Assembly: GCA_027451225.1 (NCBI GenBank)
Contig: DAIDJU010000154.1
Span: 1 to 41,261 of the forward strand
DNA from: Acidocella sp.
GTDB lineage: Bacteria; Pseudomonadota; Alphaproteobacteria; Acetobacterales; Acetobacteraceae
Length of the DNA: 41,261 bases
Direction of reading: 5' to 3'
In this document: positions 1 to 8,434 of the stretch, in pieces
Position numbering within the stretch: position 1 is the first letter of the stretch
Layout of the letters: every line of letters begins with the position of its first letter
Notes under the pieces: generated by a model
Database searches by the model: none
What the model was told of the DNA's origin: nothing
What the model saw: only the letters and a program-made list of their open reading frames with translations
Program-made: the position numbers and the translations under genes

Positions 1-744
1 GATCTCGACATGCTCGCCCTTGGCGGCGCGGGCCGCGATCAGGGCCTCGGTGGCGACGCTCGGCAGCGCGTAGAGCAGCGTGGTGACGGGCAGCTTGCGC
101 TTGCGGTCGATGCGCACATAAACGAGGTCCTTGGCGTCGAACTCGAAGTCCAGCCAGGAGCCGCGATACGGGATGACGCGCGCGGTGAACAGGTACTTGC
201 CCGAGGAATGGGTCTTGCCGCGGTCATGGTCGAAGAACACGCCGGGGCTGCGGTGCATCTGGGAGACGATGACGCGCTCGGTGCCGTTGACCACGAAGGT
301 GCCGTTATCGGTCATCAGCGGCATGTCGCCCATGTAAACGGGCTGCTCTTTAATGTCGCGGATGGACTTGGCGCCAGTGTCCTCGTCCAGATCCCAGACG
401 ATCAGGCGCAGGATCACCTTCAGCGGGGCGGCATAGGTCATGCCGCGCTGAATGCACTCCTCGACATCGTATTTCGGCTCTTCCAGCTCATAATGGACGA
501 ACTCAAGCCGGCCGCGGCCAGCGAAATCGTCGATGGGGAAAACCGACTTGAAAACTTCCTGCAGGCCGGAATGCGTGCGGGCATCGGCCTTCGTGTGCAT
601 CTGCAGGAACGAATCGTAGCTGGCGCGCTGCACGTCGATGAGGTTCGGCATCGGCGCCACTTCGGGGATGCGGCCAAAGCTTTTACGAATGCGCTTACGG
701 TTGGTGAAAGATTCCTTACCCAAACCACCACTGATCGCGTTCAT
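1..744 (-). CDS. rpoB: RNA polymerase beta subunit, N-terminal part
   Basis: This is the first 248 codons of the beta subunit of DNA-directed RNA polymerase; the rest lies beyond the left edge, and base 1 falls on a codon boundary. The translation from the ATG at 744 begins [20 protein letters not shown] and contains typical beta protrusion and lobe segments, such as SYDSFLQ near the start, [23 protein letters not shown] and [10 protein letters not shown], which is the 'RSPGV' block near the fork of the beta subunit. An AAGGGTG ribosome binding site precedes the ATG at a good distance. It follows rplL on the same strand with about 130 bases between, the standard rplKAJL-rpoBC order. Identification is certain; only the length is incomplete. 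Confidence 0.98.
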   Translation of the reverse strand, partial: MNAISGGLGKESFTNRKRIRKSFGRIPEVAPMPNLIDVQRASYDSFLQMHTKADARTHSGLQEVFKSVFPIDDFAGRGRLEFVHYELEEPKYDVEECIQRGMTYAAPLKVILRLIVWDLDEDTGAKSIRDIKEQPVYMGDMPLMTDNGTFVVNGTERVIVSQMHRSPGVFFDHDRGKTHSSGKYLFTARVIPYRGSWLDFEFDAKDLVYVRIDRKRKLPVTTLLYALPSVATEALIAARAAKGEHVEI

Positions 745-791
745 CGCATCACCCTTGTAAATAAATACAGCTCAGTCTTCATAAAACAGGT

Positions 792-823
792 GGCAGGCGA
801 TCCCCCATAGGTGATCGCCTGCC
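792..823 (-). promoter_or_regulatory. rplL-rpoB intergenic hairpin
   Basis: A perfect 11-bp inverted repeat (arms 792-802 and 813-823, ten-base loop) sits between rplL and rpoB. On the transcribed strand it is not followed by a strong U-run, so it is not a plain terminator. In other bacteria the rplL-rpoB gap carries a partial attenuator or an RNase III processing site that sets the ribosomal protein to polymerase ratio. The position suggests the same role here; this is inference from place and shape. Confidence 0.6.
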
Positions 824-874
824 CTTTAGGCCATCTGCACGCCGAGGCCATAAACGCCACGGCGGGGAAGAAGG

Positions 875-1255
<381 letters not shown>

Positions 1256-1354
1256 GTTTCAATCTTTCGTATAAGTAGACTTTGGTTGGTTCAAGGCAAG
1301 AGCGGCACCATGCCACCCCGCCAATTTTTCAAGCCACAAGGGTCTGAAGCGTTA

Positions 1355-1879
1355 TCAGGCCGCTTCGCTCTTCTGGGAGTCGGCATACGCCGCGAAGACC
1401 CGGGCAAGCTGGCCAGCCGGCGCCTGCAGCACGCCCGCCACCTTGGTCGCCGGGGCTTGGATAAGCCCCAGGATCTTGGCGCGCAGCGAGTCGAGCGACG
1501 GCAGCTCGGACAGTGCCTTAACGCCATCGGCGTCGAGCACCTGGCTCCCGAGGGAGCCACCGAGCAGCACAAACTTGTCGTTGGTCTTGGCGAAGTCGAC
1601 AGCAGCCTTCGCCACCGCCACCGGGTCATTCGACCAGGCAAGCGCGGTGGGCCCCTTCAGGAGCGGGCCAATGCCATCGAACCGGGTTCCATCGAGCGCA
1701 AGCAGGGCCAGACGATTCTTCGCAACCTTGAAGCTTGCGCCAGCCTCGCGCATCTTGCGGCGCAGCGCGGTCACCTCGGCCACCGTCAGACCCGCATTGC
1801 GGGTGACAACGACCATCGAGGTGTCAGCGAACACCGAAGACAGCTCAGCGACGAATTCACGCTTCTCTATGCGATCCAC
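1355..1879 (-). CDS. rplJ: 50S ribosomal protein L10
   Basis: L10 anchors L7/L12 dimers to the ribosomal stalk base and represses its own mRNA. The conserved family start is (M)[11 protein letters not shown]. Here that segment begins with a GTG at 1879, preceded by a GGAG ribosome binding site about six bases upstream. An ATG 13 codons further out (1918) is in frame but would add [13 protein letters not shown], which is not typical of the family and would bury the ribosome binding site, so I prefer 1879 (174 residues). Internal landmarks are [28 protein letters not shown] and VLLGGSLG. The C-terminal helices that bind L7/L12 are present. Confidence 0.95.
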   Translation of the reverse strand: MDRIEKREFVAELSSVFADTSMVVVTRNAGLTVAEVTALRRKMREAGASFKVAKNRLALLALDGTRFDGIGPLLKGPTALAWSNDPVAVAKAAVDFAKTNDKFVLLGGSLGSQVLDADGVKALSELPSLDSLRAKILGLIQAPATKVAGVLQAPAGQLARVFAAYADSQKSEAA

Positions 1880-2143
1880 ATCCGTCTCCAACTTGCGGCG
1901 GTTGCGGGCAAAACCCACAAAACCGCCAGGTTACCCAAGATGCCGGGACCATCCCGAACATCTCTCGCCTGTCCTTACGTCGAACCACCAAAGCCAAGCT
2001 GTTACGCAAGTCCTTGGCACCTCTCTACCGCATGCGGGCCGAAGCCCATCAAACCTCGCGATACATACGGTCTCGGACAGGTCGGGGCGTTTTCACGCCC
2101 CTGCCCGCGGCGGCCGAAGCCGCCACGTATCTCTTAGAAAAAC
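1880..2143 (-). promoter_or_regulatory. rplJ (L10) mRNA leader
   Basis: The 264 bases between rplA and rplJ carry no gene but are rich in structure on the minus strand. A GGCGGC/GCCGCC stem (2109-2114 with 2119-2124) closes a UUCG-type tetraloop. A six-pair stem GGGGCG/CGCCCC lies at 2084-2089 with 2096-2101. A third small UUCG-capped stem lies at 2036-2039 with 2044-2047. Bacterial rplJL transcripts have an L10 leader where L10 or the L10-L12 complex binds to repress translation; position and length fit. I did not match it to the covariance model, so the exact ends are estimates. A secondary promoter for rplJL could also lie here. Confidence 0.6.
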
Positions 2144-2833
2144 TTAGGCGACGGTGGTGACATCCACATGGATGCCCGCACCCATCGTCGAGGACAGCGC
2201 CACCTTCTTGAGGTAGGTGCCCTTGGCGCCGGTCGGCTTGGCCTTCTGCACAGCGTCGATCAGCGCCTTGGCATTCTCGACCAGCTTGTCGTCGGCGAAG
2301 CTCGCCTTACCGATACCAGCGTGGATGATACCGGCCTTCTCGGCGCGGAACTCAACCTGACCGGACTTGGCGGCGGTGACGGCGCCCTTGACGTCCATGG
2401 TCACGGTGCCGAGCTTCGGGTTCGGCATCAGGCCGCGCGGGCCCAGGATCTTACCGAGCTTACCAACCAGGCCCATCATGTCCGGGGTGGCGATGCAGCG
2501 GTCGAACTGGATGTCGCCAGCCTGGACCTTCTCGGCCAGATCGTCGGCGCCAACCACGTCGGCACCGGCGGCCAGGGCTTCCTCGGCCTTCGCGCCACGG
2601 GCGAACACGCCCACGCGCAGCACCTTGCCGGTGCCGTTCGGCAGGGAAATCAGGCCGCGGACCATCTGGTCGGCGTGACGCGGGTCGATGCCCAGGTTCA
2701 GCGAGATCTCGATGGTCTCGTCGAACTTCGCCTTGGCGTTGGACTTGGCCAGGGACACGGCCTCGGTCAGCGGGTACAGCTTCGCGCGGTCAACATTGGC
2801 GCGGGCGGCGGCAATACGCTTGTCATGTGCCAT
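2144..2833 (-). CDS. rplA: 50S ribosomal protein L1
   Basis: L1 is the mobile stalk protein at the ribosomal E site, helps release deacylated tRNA, and often represses the rplKA transcript. The 229-residue translation has the family's normal length and landmarks: [20 protein letters not shown] near residues 37-56, [32 protein letters not shown], and the C-terminal [14 protein letters not shown]. It starts four bases after the rplK stop, so the two are translationally coupled. Nothing is unusual. Confidence 0.98.
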   Translation of the reverse strand: MAHDKRIAAARANVDRAKLYPLTEAVSLAKSNAKAKFDETIEISLNLGIDPRHADQMVRGLISLPNGTGKVLRVGVFARGAKAEEALAAGADVVGADDLAEKVQAGDIQFDRCIATPDMMGLVGKLGKILGPRGLMPNPKLGTVTMDVKGAVTAAKSGQVEFRAEKAGIIHAGIGKASFADDKLVENAKALIDAVQKAKPTGAKGTYLKKVALSSTMGAGIHVDVTTVA

Positions 2834-2837
2834 TGTA

Positions 2838-3272
2838 TTAGCCCTCCACCACAGTCACGCCCATGGAACGGGCGGAGCCAGCGAGCATGCGCACGGCGGC
2901 GTCCACGTCGTTGGCGTTCATGTCCTTCATCTTCACCTTGGCGATCTCGCGCAGCTGCTCGATGGTCACCTTGCCGACGGCAGCGCCCTTACCCGGGGTC
3001 GTCGTGCCCTTGGCAATACCCGCCGCCTTCTTCAGGAAGTAGGTGTTCGGCGGGGTCTTCATGATGAAGGAGAAGGTACGGTCGGCGAACGCGGTGATCA
3101 CCACCGGGATCGGCATGCCCGGCTCCATCTGCTGCGTCGCCGCGTTGAATTCCTTGACGAACTGCATGATGTTCAGACCGCGCTGACCGAGCGCCGGACC
3201 AACCGGCGGCGACGGGTTCGCCTTGCCTGCAGGAATCTGCAGCTTGATATAGCCTACAACCTTCTTTGCCAT
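2838..3272 (-). CDS. rplK: 50S ribosomal protein L11
   Basis: L11 binds the GTPase-associated centre of 23S rRNA with L10 and takes part in the RelA stringent response. The 144 residues show the canonical start ([20 protein letters not shown]), [15 protein letters not shown], the proline-rich hinge, and the C-terminal rRNA-binding domain ([17 protein letters not shown] to [10 protein letters not shown]). An AGGAG ribosome binding site precedes the ATG. It is the first gene of this operon here: nusG and secE, which usually precede rplK, are absent and a divergent pncA takes their place. Confidence 0.98.
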   Translation of the reverse strand: MAKKVVGYIKLQIPAGKANPSPPVGPALGQRGLNIMQFVKEFNAATQQMEPGMPIPVVITAFADRTFSFIMKTPPNTYFLKKAAGIAKGTTTPGKGAAVGKVTIEQLREIAKVKMKDMNANDVDAAVRMLAGSARSMGVTVVEG

Positions 3273-3432
3273 CTCTGGCTCCTATCCTTTGGCACACGCC
3301 AATGGACCGTGGTACATCCGGCCGGGCGGACCCCCGCCAAGCCTCCCACGTTCCGGTAAGGGGCGGAGCCTTAGCCCATCCCTCCCCCATCTGTCTATAT
3401 CCCCGCGCACTAAATAATCTATAATGTGAGGC
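3273..3432. promoter_or_regulatory. divergent rplK / pncA promoter region
   Basis: These 160 bases separate the ribosomal protein operon (minus) from pncA (plus) and must hold both promoters. On the plus strand a TATAAT hexamer lies at 3420-3425, only eight bases before the pncA ATG, with no convincing -35 box and little room for a ribosome binding site. The rplK side keeps an AGGAG site just before its start. No further elements can be fixed by eye. Confidence 0.45.
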
Positions 3433-4056
3433 ATGCAGCCACATACAGCCTTGCTTGCCGTCGATATTCAGAACGATTTCTGCTCCGGCGGCGCGCTCGC
3501 CGTGCCGGGAGGCGAAACCATCGTCCCGCTGGTCAACCAGCTCGCCAGGCATTTCGAGACCGTGGTGCTCACCCAGGACTGGCACCCGGCGGACCACATC
3601 TCCTTTGCCGCCAGCCATGCAGGCAAACAACCATTTGAAATAATTGATCTCCCCTACGGCCCGCAAGTGCTCTGGCCCACCCATTGCGTGCAGGAGACGG
3701 ATGGCGCGGCGCTGCACCCGGGACTCGACATCCCCCATGCGCGGATGATCATCCGCAAGGGTATCCACCGGACGGTGGACAGCTACTCCGCCTTCCTCGA
3801 AGCCGACCGGACCAGCAGGACCGGGCTGGACGGATATCTGCGCTCACTCGGCGTTACCGACCTTTATATATGCGGCCTCGCCACGGATTTCTGCGTCGCC
3901 TGGTCGGCCGAGGACGCGCGGGCCTTCGGCTTCAACGCCACGATCATCGAGGATGCATGCCGCGGCATCGACCTGGACGGCTCGCTGGCCGCCGCCTGGG
4001 CGCGGCTGAAAGCCTCCGGCGTCGGGCGCATCGCCAGCACCGCGCTCGGGGCATAA
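3433..4056 (+). CDS. pncA: nicotinamidase / pyrazinamidase
   Basis: This cytosolic enzyme hydrolyses nicotinamide to nicotinate and ammonia in NAD salvage. The 207-residue translation has the family signatures in order: LLAVDIQNDFCSGGALAVPG at the N-terminus with the catalytic Asp; the metal-binding segment TQDWHPADHISFAASHAG; the WPTHCVQ block; IRKG with the catalytic Lys; and YICGLATDFCVAWSAEDAR with the nucleophilic Cys. The length matches bacterial PncA. It stands alone, divergent from rplK, and ends in a terminator shared with the cold-shock gene. The TATAAT very close to the start hints at a short or absent leader. Confidence 0.95.
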   Translation: MQPHTALLAVDIQNDFCSGGALAVPGGETIVPLVNQLARHFETVVLTQDWHPADHISFAASHAGKQPFEIIDLPYGPQVLWPTHCVQETDGAALHPGLDIPHARMIIRKGIHRTVDSYSAFLEADRTSRTGLDGYLRSLGVTDLYICGLATDFCVAWSAEDARAFGFNATIIEDACRGIDLDGSLAAAWARLKASGVGRIASTALGA

Positions 4057-4057
4057 A

Positions 4058-4081
4058 AAAAGCGGCCCGGAGGCCGCTTTT
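4058..4081. terminator. bidirectional terminator (pncA / csp)
   Basis: A ten-pair stem (4058-4067 with 4072-4081) closes a CGGA loop. A-runs and T-runs flank the GC core GCGGCC/GGCCGC on both sides, so it can end transcription from pncA (plus) and from the cold-shock gene (minus) alike. It begins right after the pncA stop codon. Confidence 0.9.
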
Positions 4082-4101
4082 CTTATTTACTGTCTGATCG
4101 A

Positions 4102-4740
4102 TCAGTCGAGGCTGATGGCGGAGACTTCCGGGCCCTTGGAACCCTGAACCACGCTCATCTTGACGGCCTGGCCTTCCTGCAGCGGAGAGAGGCCAGCGGC
4201 CTCCAGCGCGGTGGCGTGCACGAACACGTCCTTACCGCCGCTCTGCGGGCTGATGAAGCCGAAGCCCTTGGTGGCATTGTACCACTTCACGATACCGGCC
4301 ATCTCCACGGCCGGGCCGCTCGCCTGCTGGCGGGGCGGGCGCGGGGTGCGCGGACGGTCGAAACCGCCACCGAAACCACCGCTACGGGGCGGCGGAGCGT
4401 CGCCTTCCTTCACCGAGATCACCTGGTCGACCTGGCGACCCTTCTGCCCCTGCCCAACCCGCACTTGCAGGATGGAACCGGGCGTAACGGCCTGGAAGCC
4501 AGCGTTCTGCAGCGAGTTGGCGTGCAGGAACACGTCACCCGAGCCGTCGGCCATCTCGACGAAACCAAACCCCTTCTCGGAGTTATACCATTTCACGGTT
4601 GCCTTTGCCTCGGGGGCAGAGGACGAGGACCCAAACCCGGAAAAAGACGGCGGGGGAAGGGGCGCGTTGCCAAAGAAGTTGTCGTCATCAAAACCGCGAC
4701 GGCGGCTCTGCCGCTGGCGGTCGTTTTTCGGGGGTCGCAC
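4102..4740 (-). CDS. cold-shock protein with two cold-shock domains
   Basis: The 212-residue protein has two cold-shock domains (OB-fold, single-stranded RNA/DNA binding) joined by a Gly/Arg/Pro-rich linker. The first, at about residues 45-112, carries RNP1-like KGFGFVEM and RNP2-like DVFLHA; the second, at about 148-212, carries KGFGFISP and DVFVHA. A basic, disordered N-terminal tail precedes them. Double-domain proteins of this type are common in alphaproteobacteria and act as RNA chaperones. The only fitting start is a GTG at 4740, with an AGAGGA stretch about a dozen bases upstream. A hairpin lies in its leader. It shares a terminator with pncA. Confidence 0.93.
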   Translation of the reverse strand: MRPPKNDRQRQSRRRGFDDDNFFGNAPLPPPSFSGFGSSSSAPEAKATVKWYNSEKGFGFVEMADGSGDVFLHANSLQNAGFQAVTPGSILQVRVGQGQKGRQVDQVISVKEGDAPPPRSGGFGGGFDRPRTPRPPRQQASGPAVEMAGIVKWYNATKGFGFISPQSGGKDVFVHATALEAAGLSPLQEGQAVKMSVVQGSKGPEVSAISLD

Positions 4741-4771
4741 TATAAAAACTGTCCTCTGTGATCTGTCAGGG

Positions 4772-4794
4772 CGTCCGGTGTTTTCAACCGGACG
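4772..4794 (-). promoter_or_regulatory. hairpin in the cold-shock gene leader
   Basis: An eight-pair perfect inverted repeat, CGTCCGGT/ACCGGACG (4772-4779 with 4787-4794), with a seven-base loop lies about 32 bases upstream of the cold-shock gene start. It is either a 5' UTR stem, as in temperature-sensing csp leaders, or an operator between the two divergent genes. The sequence alone does not decide. Confidence 0.45.
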
Positions 4795-4949
4795 GCATCA
4801 ACCATAGGGCAGCGCGGCTAGGGCTTCAATCCCGAAATGGAGTAGGTAGCCCGCATCATCGCATAAAATACCGCGGTTTTCCGTAGCCCTTCGCAAATAG
4901 CATGGCTCGGCGCGCTTGCTCTGCGCGTTGCCGCGCCGTAAGAGCCGCT

Positions 4950-6701
4950 ATGGCTTTCCCCATTGACAATCCGGCTCTGGCCGAAGCGCTCACCGAGCGC
5001 GGCTATTCCAACCCCACTTCGGTGCAGCTTGCCGTGCTGCAACCCGAGGCCGAGGGGCGCGACCTCCTCGTTTCCGCCCAGACCGGCTCCGGCAAGACCG
5101 TGGCCTTCGGCTTGGCTCTGGCCAGCACCATTCTCGGCGCCAATGCGGCCCTGCCCGCAACGCGGCTCCCGCTGGTGCTGGTCATCGCCCCCACGCGTGA
5201 GCTGGCCTTGCAGGTGCATGCCGAACTCACCTGGCTGTACGAAAAGGCGGGGGGGCGCATCGTCTCCTGCGTCGGCGGCATGGACCCGCGCCGCGAGGCA
5301 CGCATGCTCGCCGCCGGCTGCCATATCGTCGTCGGCACGCCAGGGCGGCTGCAGGATCATATCGACCGCGGCAATCTCAGCCTCGCCGAGCTTGAGGCCG
5401 TGGTGCTGGACGAGGCCGACGAGATGCTCGATCTCGGCTTCAAGGACGAGCTGGACTTCATCCTCTCCGCCGCGCCCGAGAGCCGCCGCACTTTGCTCTT
5501 CTCCGCCACCATCTCGCGCGAGATCGCGGCCCTGGCGCGCACCTACCAGCATAACGCGCTGCGGATCGACACGGTCTCCCGCACCGAGCCGCATGCGGAT
5601 ATCGAATACCGCGCCATCGTCGCCCCCGGGCACGAGATCGAGGCTGCACTGGTGAACCTGCTGCGCGCACAGGACGCGCGGGCCATCGTGTTCTGCGCCA
5701 CGCGCGACAATGTGCGCCACCTGCATGCCAGCCTGCTGGCGCGCGGCTTCAACGCCGTGGCGCTCTCGGGCGAGCTGTCCCAGGCCGAGCGCAACACCGC
5801 GCTGAACGCGCTGCGCGAGGGCCGCGCCCAGGTCTGCATCGCCACGGACGTCGCGGCACGCGGGCTGGATCTGCCGGATCTCGGCCTCGTCATCCATGCC
5901 GATCTGCCGACCAACAAGGCCACACTGCTGCACCGCTCGGGCCGTACCGGCCGCGCCGGGCGCAAGGGCGTGTGCGTGCTGCTGGTCTCGCCGGTCAAGC
6001 GCCGCCGCGCCGAGATGCTGCTGGGCTCCGCCAATATCGAGGCCACTTGGCACACCCCGCCGACCCCGGAGCAGATCCGCGCGCTGGACGGCGAACGCCT
6101 GCTCGAACACCCGCTGCTCACGCAAACCCCGGACCCGGAGCAGCAGAGCGCCGCCGCCGGCCTGCTGGAGCGCTTCTCCCCCGAGGCCATCGCCGCCGCG
6201 TTCGTCCGACTGGCCCAGGCGCATCTGCCCGAGCCCGCGCATGTGACGATCCTGCCGCTGGAGCAGTCCCGCCCGGCCCGCACCGCCAAGCCCCAGCCCA
6301 TCGGGGCGGTAACGGGCAGCGGCAACGGCGTGTGGTTCAGCCTGCCCGCCGGACGCAAGAACAACGCCGACCCGAAATGGCTGATTCCGCTGCTGTGCAA
6401 GCGCGGCGGCATCACCAAGGCCGAGATCGGCGCGATCCGCATCTTCGACCGTGAGACCAAGTTCGAGATCTTCGCTCCAGCGGCGGAGTCGTTCTATGCG
6501 GCGGCAACGGCGCAGGCCACGCCGGCCGACCTGTTGATCGAGCCCTCCACCCCGCCGAGCCCCGGCGCCCCGCGCGCGCCCCGCCCGCAAGGCCCGAAGC
6601 CCGCTGGCAAGCCTTACGGCAAGCCGCCGCGTGAAAAGACCGGGCCGGTGAGCGAACAGGAACGCCGCCGCAAGAACAAGGCGACCAAGGGCCTGAAGTA
6701 A
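4950..6701 (+). CDS. DEAD-box ATP-dependent RNA helicase with DbpA-type RNA-binding domain
   Basis: An RNA helicase for ribosome assembly or mRNA remodelling. From the ATG at 4950 the 583 residues show the Q motif (GYSNPTSVQ, 18-26), Walker A AQTGSGKT (43-50), PTRELA (81-86), TPGR (130-133), DEAD (154-157), SAT (185-187), then the second RecA domain with ATDVAARGLD and HRSGRTGRAG. A DbpA-like RRM follows (VWFSLPAGRKNNADPKWLIP, KAEIGAIRIFDRETKFEI), then a disordered Pro/Lys/Arg tail. This is the DeaD/CsdA-DbpA group; I cannot pick the orthologue. An ATG 16 codons further out (4902) gives an atypical Arg/Cys-rich start and is rejected. Its neighbour across the divergent region is a cold-shock protein, which fits RNA handling at low temperature. 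Confidence 0.93.
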   Translation: MAFPIDNPALAEALTERGYSNPTSVQLAVLQPEAEGRDLLVSAQTGSGKTVAFGLALASTILGANAALPATRLPLVLVIAPTRELALQVHAELTWLYEKAGGRIVSCVGGMDPRREARMLAAGCHIVVGTPGRLQDHIDRGNLSLAELEAVVLDEADEMLDLGFKDELDFILSAAPESRRTLLFSATISREIAALARTYQHNALRIDTVSRTEPHADIEYRAIVAPGHEIEAALVNLLRAQDARAIVFCATRDNVRHLHASLLARGFNAVALSGELSQAERNTALNALREGRAQVCIATDVAARGLDLPDLGLVIHADLPTNKATLLHRSGRTGRAGRKGVCVLLVSPVKRRRAEMLLGSANIEATWHTPPTPEQIRALDGERLLEHPLLTQTPDPEQQSAAAGLLERFSPEAIAAAFVRLAQAHLPEPAHVTILPLEQSRPARTAKPQPIGAVTGSGNGVWFSLPAGRKNNADPKWLIPLLCKRGGITKAEIGAIRIFDRETKFEIFAPAAESFYAAATAQATPADLLIEPSTPPSPGAPRAPRPQGPKPAGKPYGKPPREKTGPVSEQERRRKNKATKGLK

Positions 6702-6760
6702 CAGGCGCCGCCGGACTGCTCAGCGCGCCCCACCCGGGCAAGCGCTGAGCGGTCACCCAA

Positions 6761-6809
6761 AGAAAATGCCGCCTTTTTTACAAAAAAGGCGGCATCCAAA
6801 AAACGTTAT
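6761..6809. repeat. dispersed hairpin repeat, copy 1; terminator of lexA
   Basis: A 14-pair inverted repeat (6766-6779 with 6782-6795, arms ATGCCGCCTTTTTT and its complement) lies between the convergent helicase and lexA. Read on the minus strand the stem is followed by TTTTC, so it works as the lexA terminator. The same sequence, including flanking bases outside the stem, recurs at 29051-29099 between bioD and gyrB, with about 41 of 49 positions identical. That identity beyond the stem marks it as a repeat family rather than two independent terminators. Confidence 0.8.
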
Positions 6810-6813
6810 CCCT

Positions 6814-7512
6814 TTAGTAGCGCCGCAGCAGCGCCACCAGCTTGCCCTGCACGCGCACGCGCTCGGCTGGGTAGATCTTCGTCTCGTAGCGGATATTCGC
6901 CGGTTCCAGCGCAATGGAATTGCCCCGCCGGCGCAGGCGCTTCAGCGTCACCTCGTGCTCATCCACCAGCGCGACGATGATCTGGCCGTTATCGGCCGTC
7001 TCGCCCTTGCGGATGATGACGATATCGCCATCCAGAATTCCGGCCTCGATCATCGAGTCACCCTCGACCTGCAAGGCGAAATGGTCGCCATTGCCGAGCA
7101 GCGTCAGCGGCACGTCCACCAACTCGGCCTCGTCGCGCAGCGCCTCGATCGGCAGGCCCGCGGCGATGCGCCCGTATAGCGGCAGGCTCGCCGCCCCCGC
7201 CTCGCTGGCGGCGCGCACGCCGGGCAGCTTGCCAGAGAAATTTCCCTGAATGACATTGGGCGCGAAACGCTGGATGACCCGCTCGGGCGGGGAGAGATCC
7301 TCCGGCAGGCGCACCACCTCCAGCGCCCGCGCGCGGTGCTTGTGGCGGCGCAGAAAACCGCGCTCCTCCAGCGCCGTGATCAGCCGGTGAATGCCGGATT
7401 TGGAGCGCAGATCCAGCGCTTCCTTCATTTCCTCGAAGCTCGGGCTGCACCCGGTCTCGCGCAGATGCTTGTCGATGAACACAAGCAGCTCATGTTGCTT
7501 CGGCGTCAGCAT
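6814..7512 (-). CDS. lexA: SOS repressor LexA
   Basis: LexA represses DNA-damage genes and cleaves itself when stimulated by RecA filaments. From the ATG at 7512 ([10 protein letters not shown]) the 232 residues contain the winged-helix DNA-binding domain (about 1-65, recognition helix near [16 protein letters not shown]), the Ala118-Gly119 cleavage site in GRIAAGLP, the catalytic Ser153 in GDSM and Lys191 in VTLKRLRR. An in-frame ATG four codons upstream is less likely because the family starts at MLT. The promoter carries an alphaproteobacterial SOS box, so the gene should be autoregulated. moaC and moeA, commonly between trpC and lexA in this class, are missing. Confidence 0.97.
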   Translation of the reverse strand: MLTPKQHELLVFIDKHLRETGCSPSFEEMKEALDLRSKSGIHRLITALEERGFLRRHKHRARALEVVRLPEDLSPPERVIQRFAPNVIQGNFSGKLPGVRAASEAGAASLPLYGRIAAGLPIEALRDEAELVDVPLTLLGNGDHFALQVEGDSMIEAGILDGDIVIIRKGETADNGQIIVALVDEHEVTLKRLRRRGNSIALEPANIRYETKIYPAERVRVQGKLVALLRRY

Positions 7513-7543
7513 GCAGCACTCCAAACCAGCCAGGGCGCTTTAG

Positions 7544-7571
7544 GAACAAAGCGCTAACTAGCGCTATGTTC
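7544..7571. promoter_or_regulatory. 28-bp palindrome in the lexA promoter
   Basis: A 13-bp inverted repeat with one mismatch (7544-7556 with 7559-7571, two-base centre) is built around AGCGCTA...TAGCGCT and begins and ends in GAAC/GTTC. It shares its right-hand GTTC with the SOS box at 7568-7582. It may be a second operator, or a face-to-face arrangement of LexA half-sites. Confidence 0.5.
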
Positions 7572-7582
7572 TAGTTTGGTTC
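7568..7582 (-). promoter_or_regulatory. LexA box (SOS operator)
   Basis: The plus strand reads GTTC-N7-GTTC (7568-7571 and 7579-7582), which is the direct-repeat SOS box of alphaproteobacteria. It lies about 56 bases upstream of the lexA start, the expected place for autoregulation. Confidence 0.85.
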
Positions 7583-7621
7583 TCGTCTGGAGGTCAAGCG
7601 TTACAATCGCCCTGGCGCGGG

Positions 7622-8434
7622 TTATTCAACCCCGAGTAGCGACCGCACGGCAGCGCCGATATCCGCCTGACGCATCAGCGACTCGCCGACCAGGAAGCCC
7701 TGCACCCCCGCCTGCTGCAGGCGCACCACGTCCGCATTGGTCTTGATGCCCGACTCCGAGATCAGGAAGCGGTCCGGTGGGCAGAGGCGCGAGAGCGTCT
7801 CCGTGGTTTCCAGCGAGGTCACCATGGTCTTGAGGTTGCGGTTGTTGATGCCGAGCAGCGGCGATTGCAGGCACAGCGCCCGCTCCAACTCCGCCTCGTC
7901 ATGCACTTCCACCAGCACGTCCATATCCAGCGCCCGGGCCAGCTCCTCCAGCTCGCGCGCCTGGGAATCCTCAAGGGCGGCCATGATCAGCAGGATGCAA
8001 TCCGCGCCCATCGCCCGGCTCTCATAGATCTGCCAGGGGTCGAGCATGAAATCCTTGCGCAGCACCGGCAGCCCCACCGCCGCCCGCGCCGCCTGCAAAT
8101 AGGCCGTGCTGCCGGAGAAATACTTCTCGTCGGTGAGCACCGAGAGGCAGGCCGCACCATTCTCGGCATAGGCCTGGGCCAGGGTGGTGGCGTCGAAATC
8201 CGGGCGGATCAACCCGCCCGAGGGCGAGGCCTTCTTGATCTCGGCGATCAGCCCAGGGCGGCCGGCGGCCACCGCATCCATCAGCGCCCGGCCGAAGCCG
8301 CGCGGCTTGTCGGCGTCGCGCGCCGCCTGCCTCATCGCCTCCAGCGGCGTAACCGCCTGCCGGGCAATAATTTCTTCACGCTTGTCGGCGCAGATTTGCG
8401 CCAGAATATCTTTGTCAGCCACAGTTCCACTCAT
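7622..8434 (-). CDS. trpC: indole-3-glycerol-phosphate synthase
   Basis: Closes the indole ring in tryptophan synthesis, converting carboxyphenylamino-deoxyribulose phosphate to indole-3-glycerol phosphate. The 270-residue TIM barrel shows the catalytic KKASPSGG segment near the N-terminal third, [45 protein letters not shown] and the C-terminal phosphate-binding ISESGIKT and GFLVGESLM. Its ATG overlaps the trpD stop by four bases. It is monofunctional, with no fused TrpF, and is the last gene of the trp run here. Confidence 0.97.
   Translation of the reverse strand: MSGTVADKDILAQICADKREEIIARQAVTPLEAMRQAARDADKPRGFGRALMDAVAAGRPGLIAEIKKASPSGGLIRPDFDATTLAQAYAENGAACLSVLTDEKYFSGSTAYLQAARAAVGLPVLRKDFMLDPWQIYESRAMGADCILLIMAALEDSQARELEELARALDMDVLVEVHDEAELERALCLQSPLLGINNRNLKTMVTSLETTETLSRLCPPDRFLISESGIKTNADVVRLQQAGVQGFLVGESLMRQADIGAAVRSLLGVE

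Noticed and set aside
3273-3432. tRNA-Trp gene expected near secE-nusG-rplK
   Set aside because: No cloverleaf arms or CCA-adjacent acceptor pairing could be seen here or in any other gap.
4818-6590. 590-codon open frame opposite the DEAD-box helicase
   Set aside because: Antisense shadow; the helicase motifs are all on the plus strand.
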